Assembly (NCBI GenBank): GCA_005882115.1
Contig: VBEG01000038.1
Span: forward strand, 1 to 64,000
Reading direction: 5' to 3'
DNA length: 64,000 nt
From: Chloroflexota bacterium
Lineage (GTDB): Bacteria > Chloroflexota > Dormibacteria > Dormibacterales > Dormibacteraceae
In this document: one piece after another, positions 53,575 to 64,000 of the stretch
Numbering within the stretch: the stretch's first letter is position 1
Layout of the letters: each line of letters begins with the position of its first letter
Notes under the pieces: model-generated
Seen by the model: only the letters and a program-made list of their open reading frames with translations
What the model was told of the DNA's origin: nothing
Database searches by the model: none
Program-made: the position numbers and the translations under genes

Positions 53575-54849
53575 GTGACGGCGAACATCACCACGATGTC
53601 GTTTCGCGCCCTCGACCAGGTCGATCCAGACGTCGCTCAGCTCATTCGCAACGAGTTCAGGCGCCAGTCCGACACCCTGGAGCTCATCGCCTCTGAGAAC
53701 CTGACCAGCCCGGCGATCCTCGAAGCGCTCGGGACGCTGCTGACCAACAAGTACGCCGAGGGCTACCCGGGCCGGCGCTACTACGGCGGCACGGGTGAGG
53801 TGATCGACAAGATCGAGACGCTCGCGGTGGAGCGCGCCAAGCAGCTTTTCGGCGCCGACTACGTCAACGTGCAGCCTCATTCCGGGTCGCAGGCCAACGC
53901 GGCCGTCTACATGGCGGTGTGCCAGCCGGGCGATCGAGTGATGGGCATGGACCTTTCCGCCGGCGGGCATCTCACGCACGGGAGTCCGGCGAACTTCAGC
54001 GGCAAGCTCTACGAGATCCACTCCTACGGGGTCGACCGTGAGACCGAGCGGATCGACTACGACTCCGTACAGAAGTTGGCCGAAGAGGTGCGGCCGAAGA
54101 TGCTGCTCGCGGGATTCTCGGCGTATTCGCGGGTGGTCGACTGGGCGCGCATGCGTGAGATCGCAGACTCGGTGGGCGCCGTTCTCTTCGTCGACATGGC
54201 GCATGTCGCGGGCCTTGTCGCCGGGGGCGTGTATCCCTCGCCGATTCCTCACGCCGCGATCACATCGACGACGACACAGAAGACTCTGCGTGGAGCCTGG
54301 GGCGCGATCATCCTGTGCACGAACGACTGGCAGAAGCCGATCGACTCGGCGGTTTTTCCGGGTACGCAAGGCGGACCGTTGATGCACGCGATCGCGGCCA
54401 AAGCCGTTTGCTTCGGCGAGGCCCTGAAGCCGGCGTTCAAGGATTACGCAAAGCAGGTCGTCGTCAACGCGAAGGCCATGGCGAATCGACTTACCGAACG
54501 AGGGCTTCGTCTCGTCAGCGGCGGAACCGACAACCACCTCATGCTCGTCGACCTGCGGCCCCAGAAACGCACGGGCAAGCAGGTGCAGGACATCGCCGAC
54601 ACCGTGGGCATCACGCTCAACCGCAACTCGATCCCGTTCGACGACGCGTCAAAGTTCAACCCGAGCGGGGTGCGCGTCGGCACGCCCCTGGTGACGACCC
54701 GCGGCATGCGCGAGCCGGAGATGGTCATCATCGCGGACTGCATCGCCGACGTGGTCGAGCGCATCGACGACCCGGCGACTCTGGATTCGGTCCACGAGCG
54801 GGCGCTGGAGTTGTGCCGGAAGTTCCCGATCCCCTACGCGTTTGACTAG
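53575..54849 (+). CDS. glyA: Serine hydroxymethyltransferase
   Basis: 424 aa PLP enzyme exchanging serine and glycine with THF. Motifs: [26 protein letters not shown], the PLP Lys in [14 protein letters not shown], and the C-terminal [18 protein letters not shown] matches the family's TTHKT region with one variation (Gln-Lys for His-Lys). GTG start. The last 8 nt overlap the TTG start of the next gene. Confidence 0.96.
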   Translation: MTANITTMSFRALDQVDPDVAQLIRNEFRRQSDTLELIASENLTSPAILEALGTLLTNKYAEGYPGRRYYGGTGEVIDKIETLAVERAKQLFGADYVNVQPHSGSQANAAVYMAVCQPGDRVMGMDLSAGGHLTHGSPANFSGKLYEIHSYGVDRETERIDYDSVQKLAEEVRPKMLLAGFSAYSRVVDWARMREIADSVGAVLFVDMAHVAGLVAGGVYPSPIPHAAITSTTTQKTLRGAWGAIILCTNDWQKPIDSAVFPGTQGGPLMHAIAAKAVCFGEALKPAFKDYAKQVVVNAKAMANRLTERGLRLVSGGTDNHLMLVDLRPQKRTGKQVQDIADTVGITLNRNSIPFDDASKFNPSGVRVGTPLVTTRGMREPEMVIIADCIADVVERIDDPATLDSVHERALELCRKFPIPYAFD

Positions 54850-55960
54850 CGGCGACTTCTTCAGCGAGACCGCGCTGAACAACCTGACGGAGCACCTCCT
54901 GCCCGGCCTGTGGCCGTTTCTGATCGCCTTGATCGTGACCGCGATCGCCGTCCCCTTCGGCATCGTCCTGTCGCGCAGGTACCACGTTGTCGCCGAACCC
55001 GGCGGCCGCCACGCACACGCGAACCCGACACCAATGCTGGGCGGGCTCGCGATGTGGATCGGCTTTGCGATCACGATGGCCGTCTTCGCACCGCGCAACC
55101 TCCAGACGTTGGGTCTGCTGGTTGTGTCAGGTCTCGCGACCGGGCTGCTGATCATCGATGACCGCTGGTCGATGCGACCATTCGCGAAGCTTGCGGTCCA
55201 GGTCGCGCTGGCGCTGCTGGCGGTTGTGGTTTTCAACTACCAGATCCGCTTCGTCGGCCTCCCAGGGGGTCATACCATCGAATTCGCGCTCCCTGTCGCG
55301 GTGGCGGTGAGCGTGTTCTGGCTGGTCGGACTGCAGAACACGGTCAACTTCTTGGACGGCGCGGATGGTCTTGCCGCCGGCGTGGTCGCCATCGTGGCGA
55401 TGGTCCTGCTGCTGGCCGCCGGCCAGCAAAAGCAGCTGAACGTCGTGCAGCTGAGTGGGGCGCTGGCCGGATGCTGCGTCGGGTTTCTGCTCTTTAACTT
55501 CCCGCCCGCCCGCGTCTTCATGGGCGACTCCGGGGCCCACTTTCTTGGGGTGGCGCTCGGCATGATCTCCATCCTCGGGGTGGCGAAGGTGGCCGTCGGA
55601 TTCGCCCTGGCCGCGCCCGTGATTGCGCTCGCTGTGCCGATCGCCGACACCGGCTGGGCGATCCTGCGCCGCGGGCGCATTGGAGCTTCGGTGGCGACGC
55701 CCGACCGGTTGCACCTGCATCATCGCCTCCAGTCGTTTGGGCTCGACCCTCGACAAACGTGCTACGTGTTCTACGCGGCGAGCGCCCTGCTGGGCGCCCT
55801 CGGGCTCACCCTCTTCGGCCACGGCCGGATCCTCGCCGTCGTTGTTGTGGCAGCGGCCGTGCTCACGTCGACTGTCGTGGCGGACCTTCTTCTGCACACC
55901 GGTTGGCGTGTGCCCGCACCGTGGCTGCGTCGCCTGCTGAACGCACCCGGCTCCCGGTAG
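54842..55960 (+). CDS. WecA/TagO-like polyprenyl-phosphate GlcNAc-1-phosphate transferase
   Basis: 372 aa with about ten helices. The Asp-rich Mg site (VLSRRYHVV...[13 protein letters not shown]), [23 protein letters not shown] and the [11 protein letters not shown] loop define the MraY/WecA family; LHHRL favours WecA/TagO over MraY. It starts polymers such as teichoic-acid-like or capsular polysaccharides on a lipid carrier. The TTG start overlaps the glyA stop by 8 nt. A TAGGAT box at its 3' end could start the ATP synthase operon. Confidence 0.9.
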   Translation: MTSGDFFSETALNNLTEHLLPGLWPFLIALIVTAIAVPFGIVLSRRYHVVAEPGGRHAHANPTPMLGGLAMWIGFAITMAVFAPRNLQTLGLLVVSGLATGLLIIDDRWSMRPFAKLAVQVALALLAVVVFNYQIRFVGLPGGHTIEFALPVAVAVSVFWLVGLQNTVNFLDGADGLAAGVVAIVAMVLLLAAGQQKQLNVVQLSGALAGCCVGFLLFNFPPARVFMGDSGAHFLGVALGMISILGVAKVAVGFALAAPVIALAVPIADTGWAILRRGRIGASVATPDRLHLHHRLQSFGLDPRQTCYVFYAASALLGALGLTLFGHGRILAVVVVAAAVLTSTVVADLLLHTGWRVPAPWLRRLLNAPGSR

Positions 55961-55963
55961 GAT
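55958..55963 (+). promoter_or_regulatory. Putative -10 box of the atp operon
   Basis: TAGGAT, overlapping the stop codon of the transferase gene and 11 nt before the ATG of atpZ. Confidence 0.4.
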
Positions 55964-55974
55964 TTACCGCGGGT

Positions 55975-56187
55975 ATGGCGTCCAGCCGGAGCCCAGGGCC
56001 GACCGGCGCCGAGCTGATGGGACTCGGTGCTCTCCTGGCCGGCGCTGTCGTGGCGCCGATCTTGCTGGGCATCGTCCTCGACGGAGCCCTTCACACCTCG
56101 CCACTCTTCCTCTTCGCGGGCCTGGTGGTCGGGATCCTCGCCTCAGTCGGAGTCGTGTACGTGAGGTACGTCAAGCGCTACTGGTGA
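55975..56187 (+). CDS. AtpZ/AtpI-type F0F1 ATPase accessory protein
   Basis: 70 aa with two helices (LMGLGALLAGAVVAPILLGIVLD and LFLFAGLVVGILASVGVVY) and the Pro-Ile-Leu-Leu-Gly-ILxD pattern of the putative F0F1-ATPase subunit family. Such proteins help Mg uptake or c-ring assembly. It overlaps the next gene by 4 nt (GTGA). Confidence 0.8.
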   Translation: MASSRSPGPTGAELMGLGALLAGAVVAPILLGIVLDGALHTSPLFLFAGLVVGILASVGVVYVRYVKRYW

Positions 56188-56525
56188 GACTGCAAGGGGT
56201 GACCGGCCGCGTCGTGATTGGCTGCCTCGTCGCGGCGGTCGTCGTGTTTGCGGCTCTCTCCCTCATGGGTTACACCCGCGCCGGAATTGCGGTCGGGCTT
56301 GGGCTGTTGCTCGGTTCCATCAACGGCGCTCTGGCCGAACGCGCCCTCGGGGCCGGCGTCAGCGTGCGGTTGTCGAGCCTTTCGAGGCTGGCGGTGCTGA
56401 CGGGGGCGGCCATCGGCGGCGGGCTGCTTCTCGGCGCCGATTACGCGTGGTTGGTAATCCTCGGCGTGGCCGGAGCGCAGGCGGTGCTCGTCGCCGTCGC
56501 CGCGAGGTCATTGCTGCACAGATGA
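56184..56525 (+). CDS. atpI: ATP synthase protein I-like membrane protein
   Basis: 113 aa with four hydrophobic helices. Position between atpZ and atpB and the short size fit AtpI, which assists c-ring assembly; sequence motifs are weak, so the call leans on context. GTG start overlapping atpZ; stop overlaps atpB as ATGA. Confidence 0.65.
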   Translation: MRLQGVTGRVVIGCLVAAVVVFAALSLMGYTRAGIAVGLGLLLGSINGALAERALGAGVSVRLSSLSRLAVLTGAAIGGGLLLGADYAWLVILGVAGAQAVLVAVAARSLLHR

Positions 56526-57280
56526 GATTCGTATTTGACGAGCAGCCGCCCGTCACGCATCCGACGGTCGACCTGGGGTGCGGAACCTGGTGCACGATCA
56601 ACTACGACAGCATCTTCTCCAGCGTGTTGGCGATCGTGGTCACGGTGGTGGCGGCCGTCCTGATCGCCAGATCGATGAACAGCGAGCGTCCCAACCGCGT
56701 GCAGGCCCTTGCCGAGTGGGCGTTTTCCTACGTCAGGTCGACGAGCAAAGAGAACGCGCCTGACGCATCGAGCTTCGTCGTCCCGCTGGCGGCGACCATC
56801 GGTTTCTACATCCTCGTCGCCAACTACCTCGACTTCCTGCCGATCACGCTCATCCCGAACTTGCATCCCGCGAACACCGACGTCAACCAGACCGCGGCAA
56901 TGGCGATCGTCGTCTTCGTGCTCCTGCACTGGTACAACATCAGGCTGCGCGGATTCAAGGGCTACTTGCTCTACTACACGCGACCGCACGAGCTGCCGGT
57001 TTGGGCGCGCGCGATCTTCACTCCCCTGAATGTGATCGAAGAGATCGTCAAGCCGGTGACGCTGGCGCTGCGACTTTTCGGCAACCTCCTCGCCGGACTT
57101 CTCATGCTCTACGTGATCGGGCTCCTGCTGCCGCCCTTTCTAGCGACCCCAGTGGTCGCGATCTGGAAGCTATTCGACGTGTTGTTCATCGGTCTGATCC
57201 AGGCATTCATCTTCATGTTGCTGACGCTGGTCTACTTCGGTCTCGCCCGCGAGGGCTTCGAACAAGAGCATTCACACTAA
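56522..57280 (+). CDS. atpB: ATP synthase F0 subunit a
   Basis: 252 aa. The essential Arg lies in [16 protein letters not shown] and the second half-channel in [16 protein letters not shown]. Five or six helices. The N-terminal loop has an unusual Cys pair (LGCGTWC). ATG 56522 is chosen over the track's 56447, which overlaps atpI heavily. Ten nt before atpE, which has its own strong AAGGAGGG ribosome binding site. Confidence 0.95.
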   Translation: MRFVFDEQPPVTHPTVDLGCGTWCTINYDSIFSSVLAIVVTVVAAVLIARSMNSERPNRVQALAEWAFSYVRSTSKENAPDASSFVVPLAATIGFYILVANYLDFLPITLIPNLHPANTDVNQTAAMAIVVFVLLHWYNIRLRGFKGYLLYYTRPHELPVWARAIFTPLNVIEEIVKPVTLALRLFGNLLAGLLMLYVIGLLLPPFLATPVVAIWKLFDVLFIGLIQAFIFMLLTLVYFGLAREGFEQEHSH

Positions 57281-57290
57281 GGAGGGAGTC

Positions 57291-57530
57291 ATGGACCACC
57301 TGGGAGCTGCAATGATCGCCTTCGGGCTGGCGCTTGGAGGAGGCGCGATCGGCGCCGCCATCGGCGACGGTCTCGTGGGCAACGCAACCATCAATGGCGT
57401 AGCCCGGCAGCCTGAGGCGCGCGGTCAGCTGCAGGGCATCATGTTCATCATCATCGGACTGGTCGAGGGGATGTACTTCATCAACCTCGCCTTCGGTGCC
57501 CTGTTCGTGTTCTCGCTGGGGGCTAAGTGA
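57291..57530 (+). CDS. atpE: ATP synthase F0 subunit c
   Basis: 79 aa hairpin of two helices. The Gly-rich first helix ([16 protein letters not shown]), the polar loop ARQPEA and the ion-binding Glu in [14 protein letters not shown] are clear. There is no second acidic residue or the Gln/Ser set of sodium-binding rings, so proton coupling is likely. AAGGAGGG ribosome binding site, as expected for the most abundant subunit. GTGA overlap with atpF. Confidence 0.96.
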   Translation: MDHLGAAMIAFGLALGGGAIGAAIGDGLVGNATINGVARQPEARGQLQGIMFIIIGLVEGMYFINLAFGALFVFSLGAK

Positions 57531-58099
57531 CGCACAGCTCTGTCTACCTCGAATCCGGGGTCTTGACCTTCAACGGGACTTTTATTGTCGAGACCGTCGG
57601 CTTCCTGCTCATGCTGTTGTTTCTGGCCAGGGTTCCCTTGCCGTTCCTCGGTATCCCCAAGCCCGTGTTCCCGTGGATCATCGACATCGCGGAGGCACGG
57701 CAGCGCCAGATCACCGCCAAGCTCCAGGAAGCGGAGCAAGCTCGAGCTGAGGCTGAGGCCAGGCTGAAGGAGGCCGACAGCAAGCTCGTCGAGGCGCGCA
57801 AGACCGCCGACGCCGTGATCGAAGGCGCGAATCGCTCGGGGGAACAGCTGCGCGCCGACCTGCGGCAGAAAGCCGACCTTGAATACCAACGGATCGTGGA
57901 CAGCGCCAGCCGCGACATCGAGGTCGAGCGCGAGCGCGCCCTGCAGGGAGCGCGCGACCAGGTCGCCGGGCTCGTCGTCGCGGCCACGGAGAAGGTGATC
58001 CGCGAGACTCTGGACGAACCCAAGCACCGCCGCCTGATCGACCGAGCTATCGAGGAGGTTGCGCGTGGCGACGACCGCCGCGGGCGGAGTGGCTCGTGA
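57527..58099 (+). CDS. atpF: ATP synthase F0 subunit b
   Basis: 190 aa: one N-terminal helix ([23 protein letters not shown]), then a long charged coiled coil ([22 protein letters not shown]...) forming the peripheral stalk. GTG start overlapping atpE. The C-terminal 30 nt or so precede the atpH start. One copy only, so the stalk is probably a homodimer. Confidence 0.94.
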   Translation: MTHSSVYLESGVLTFNGTFIVETVGFLLMLLFLARVPLPFLGIPKPVFPWIIDIAEARQRQITAKLQEAEQARAEAEARLKEADSKLVEARKTADAVIEGANRSGEQLRADLRQKADLEYQRIVDSASRDIEVERERALQGARDQVAGLVVAATEKVIRETLDEPKHRRLIDRAIEEVARGDDRRGRSGS

Positions 58100-58130
58100 C
58101 GGCACCGGGAGATTGGGGGACGAAGATCCG

Positions 58131-58667
58131 GTGACGGGCGCGAGCCGCTCCGCCAGGCGCTACGCGAGGGCCATCTTCGAGCTGGCGCTGCAAGATGGCG
58201 AGGTCGACCAGTGGTCGCGCCGTCTGGTTAAAATCCGCGAGCTGTTCGCCGACCCTCAGGTGGCGGCGGTCTTGAGCAATCCCACGATCGCCACCGAACA
58301 TCGGGAGGCGCTGGTCGCGACCGCCCCGCACCTCATCGATGAAGAGGCGACGAACCTGGCGCGGCTCCTCATCGAGTCTGGCCGCATCGACGAGGTGCAA
58401 GATATCGACGACGAGTTTCAGCGCCTGGCCGACGAGGCCGCGGGGCGTGTACGCGCGACCGTGACGACCGCGATCGAGCTCGAAGCAGCCGATCGCGACC
58501 GGGTCACCCGCGAGCTGTCAAAACGCCTGGACAAGGACGTACGCCTGAGCCTCGTCGTCGATCCGCGGATCCTCGGCGGGATGAAATTGCAATACGGCGA
58601 CCGGATCGTCGACGCCAGCGTCGCCACTCGATTGGAGCAGCTGCGCCGCCGGCTGGCGGCCTCTTAG
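58131..58667 (+). CDS. atpH: ATP synthase F1 subunit delta
   Basis: 178 aa from GTG 58131, just ahead of the conserved [13 protein letters not shown]; the track's start at 58059 overlaps atpF. The C-terminal [28 protein letters not shown] matches the delta signature. It caps the F1 head and joins it to subunit b. GGGGA upstream of the start. Confidence 0.92.
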   Translation: MTGASRSARRYARAIFELALQDGEVDQWSRRLVKIRELFADPQVAAVLSNPTIATEHREALVATAPHLIDEEATNLARLLIESGRIDEVQDIDDEFQRLADEAAGRVRATVTTAIELEAADRDRVTRELSKRLDKDVRLSLVVDPRILGGMKLQYGDRIVDASVATRLEQLRRRLAAS

Positions 58668-58677
58668 GAGTGAAAGA

Positions 58678-62626
<3,949 letters not shown>

Positions 62627-63031
62627 GTGCCGTTCTCTCTGCGCGTGGTCAGCGTCGAGCGGAGCCTGTTCGAGGGCGACGTCGATTTCGTCGTCGCGAA
62701 CGGAGCGGACGGAGAGCTGGGCATCCTGCCCCGACACGCGCCACTGATGACGATCCTGAAGCCAGGCGCCCTGAAGATCCGACACGGCGGCAACGAGGAG
62801 CTGCTCTTCGTGGGCGGCGGGTTCCTCGAGGTCCTTCCGGATCGAGTCACCGTCCTCGCCGACGTCGCCGAGCACGCCGACGAGATATCGGTCCAGCAGG
62901 CCGAGGAGGCACGGCGCCGCGCGCAGGAGAAGCTTGCGGGAACCTTGACGGCTTCTGAGGAGACCGAGTTCCAGAACGCTCTCGCCATGGCGGAGGCCCG
63001 GTTGCGCCTCGCCCGAACGCGTCGGGGATAG
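62627..63031 (+). CDS. atpC: ATP synthase F1 subunit epsilon
   Basis: 134 aa. The beta-sandwich (ANGADGELGILPRHAPLMTIL) and the C-terminal helix pair (QAEEARRRAQEKL) are intact, so it could act as an inhibitor of ATP hydrolysis. GTG start with no gap after atpD. Last gene of the operon; murA follows 27 nt later. Confidence 0.94.
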   Translation: MPFSLRVVSVERSLFEGDVDFVVANGADGELGILPRHAPLMTILKPGALKIRHGGNEELLFVGGGFLEVLPDRVTVLADVAEHADEISVQQAEEARRRAQEKLAGTLTASEETEFQNALAMAEARLRLARTRRG

Positions 63032-63058
63032 AGCTTTCCACCTAGTCTTAGGCGCTCG

Positions 63059-64000
63059 ATGAAGGGATCCATGGGTGGCCGCGACCGGGCGCTGCACATC
63101 ACAGGCGGCGAGCAGCTGGCGGGCAAGATCTGCGTGAGCGGCTCCAAGAACGCCGCGCTTCCCGAGATGGCCGCCGCGCTGCTCACTACCGAGCCGGTGA
63201 CTCTGCAAAACGTGCCGCGGGTGACCGACACAGTGCTGATGGGCGAGATCATCTCGCTGCTCGGCGGCCATACCTCAGGTGAGGGCACTGTCGTCATCGA
63301 CGCGGGTGCTGCCGGCAAGACTGACGTGCCCGATGACCTCGGCCGCCGCATGCGGGCGACGATCGTCCTGCTCGGAGCCCTCGTCGCGCGCTTCGGCCAC
63401 GCGAGGGTGCCCCGGCCAGGCGGCGACGACATCGGGGCGCGTCGGGTCGAGCAGCACCTCCGAGCCTTGCGCCAGATGGGCGCCCACATCAACGAGACGC
63501 ACAATGAGATCGTCGCCACCGCGGACCGGCTGCGCGGCGGTCGCATCGTGTTCGACCTCCCGACGGTGACCGGGACGGAAAACATCCTCCTGGCCGCGGT
63601 GACCGCGGACGGCCAGACCGAGATCTTCAATGCCGCCCGGGAGCCACACGTGCAGGACCTGTGCCGTCTCCTGACCAAGATGGGCGCCCAGATCGATGGC
63701 ATCGGCACCGAGCGGTTGATCGTGGACGGGACGATCGACCTCAGCGGCGCCGAGCACACGGTGATCTCGGACTACCTGGAGGCGGGGACGTACGCCATCG
63801 CGACAGCGGCCGCCGGCGGCGAGCTGCTGATCGAGTGCACACGGGCGGAGGACCTGGAGCTCTTGTTGCTCAAGCTCGAGCAGGCCGGTGCCCGCGTCCA
63901 GACGGGCGACGGATGGTTTCGCATCGCGCGGGACAGGCAGACGCCGCTGCAACCGATCGACATGTCGACCTGGACGTTTCCCGGTTTTCCGACCGACCTC
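63059..64000 (+). CDS. murA: UDP-GlcNAc 1-carboxyvinyltransferase MurA (5' part)
   Basis: First step of peptidoglycan precursor synthesis. The gene continues beyond the window; ~314 residues are seen. The substrate Lys is in SGSKNAALP. The catalytic loop reads RPGGDDIGARRVEQHL: the usual Cys of GGCxIG is Asp, as in mycobacterial and chlamydial MurA, and this change gives fosfomycin insensitivity there. ATG 63059 is given; ATG 63071 (after GAAGGG) is an alternative. A TAGTCT box lies ~10 nt upstream. Confidence 0.93.
   Translation, partial: MKGSMGGRDRALHITGGEQLAGKICVSGSKNAALPEMAAALLTTEPVTLQNVPRVTDTVLMGEIISLLGGHTSGEGTVVIDAGAAGKTDVPDDLGRRMRATIVLLGALVARFGHARVPRPGGDDIGARRVEQHLRALRQMGAHINETHNEIVATADRLRGGRIVFDLPTVTGTENILLAAVTADGQTEIFNAAREPHVQDLCRLLTKMGAQIDGIGTERLIVDGTIDLSGAEHTVISDYLEAGTYAIATAAAGGELLIECTRAEDLELLLLKLEQAGARVQTGDGWFRIARDRQTPLQPIDMSTWTFPGFPTDL

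Noticed and set aside
53500-53575. glycine riboswitch before glyA
   Set aside because: The short gap is filled by a REP-like element and a -10 box directly before the start codon; no riboswitch core can fit.

Overview
This 64 kb window is high-GC bacterial chromosome with almost no intergenic space. Long runs of genes overlap by 1-4 bases (ATGA, GTGA, TGATG). It contains housekeeping genes only: no phage, plasmid, insertion sequence or CRISPR array was seen. The gene content mixes Chloroflexota-like and Actinobacteria-like traits: an InhA-like FabI, a mycobacterial-type IleS with a GxHH-like signature, the SCO1664/DUF3090 pair, a MurA with Asp in place of the catalytic Cys, and R2lox. My best guess is an uncultured Terrabacteria lineage such as Ca. 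Dormibacterota (AD3) or a relative. This is inference from gene content, not from a marker-gene tree.

Layout. 0-3.4 kb: end of an unknown gene, then ftsA-ftsZ-nrdR (division and dNTP control). 3.4-15.2 kb: a dense run pgeF-yggS-yggT-ileS-lspA-rluD-gmk-coaBC-priA-FMN protein-def-fmt-smpB (translation, cofactors, replication restart); priA is broken. 15.2-18.4 kb: R2lox oxidase (minus), tmRNA, an ECF sigma factor and a gene-poor stretch holding inverted repeats and a 51-codon membrane peptide. 18.4-26.7 kb: F420/FMN-type protein, LapA-like protein, LOG protein, PLD-family protein, a Sco-TlpA fusion with ctaA and ctaB (cytochrome oxidase and heme A maturation), lactonase-like hydrolase, sulfurtransferase and fabI. 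26.8-30.5 kb: RNase H-fold protein, an AT-hook basic protein, zinc-ribbon membrane protein, acyl-CoA dehydrogenase and two hot-dog dehydratases. 30.4-35.9 kb (minus): a complete livGFHMK-type branched-chain amino acid/amide ABC transporter. 36-38.2 kb (minus): Pro-rich membrane protein, SCO1664 kinase-like protein and DUF3090. 38.3-45.3 kb: dnaK with a clear terminator, GT87-like membrane protein, DinB, tRNA-Thr(CGT), GNAT, a protease-dead HtrA-like protein and argS. 45.4-54.8 kb: MBL hydrolase, pyrG, a GlpX-like pseudoenzyme, M50 protease, rpmE, DUF1385 protein, prfA-prmC-tsaC and glyA. 54.8-64 kb: a WecA/TagO-like transferase, the complete F-type ATP synthase operon (atpZ, I, B, E, F, H, A, G, D, C) and the start of murA.

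The most notable signals are: (1) two proteins that keep a recognisable enzyme fold but have lost the active-site residues (HtrA-like, GlpX-like); (2) a priA lacking about 64 nt that encode the Walker B DEEH motif, with a frameshift; (3) a 13-bp stem formed by the 5' leader and 3' trailer of the tmRNA precursor; (4) repeated -10 boxes 6-8 nt before start codons, suggesting leaderless transcripts; (5) three genes whose best start is a CTG inside a CTGA stop/start overlap; (6) palindromic repeats incorporated into the coding sequence of a DUF1385 protein. I saw no multi-gene system that I would call new with confidence.
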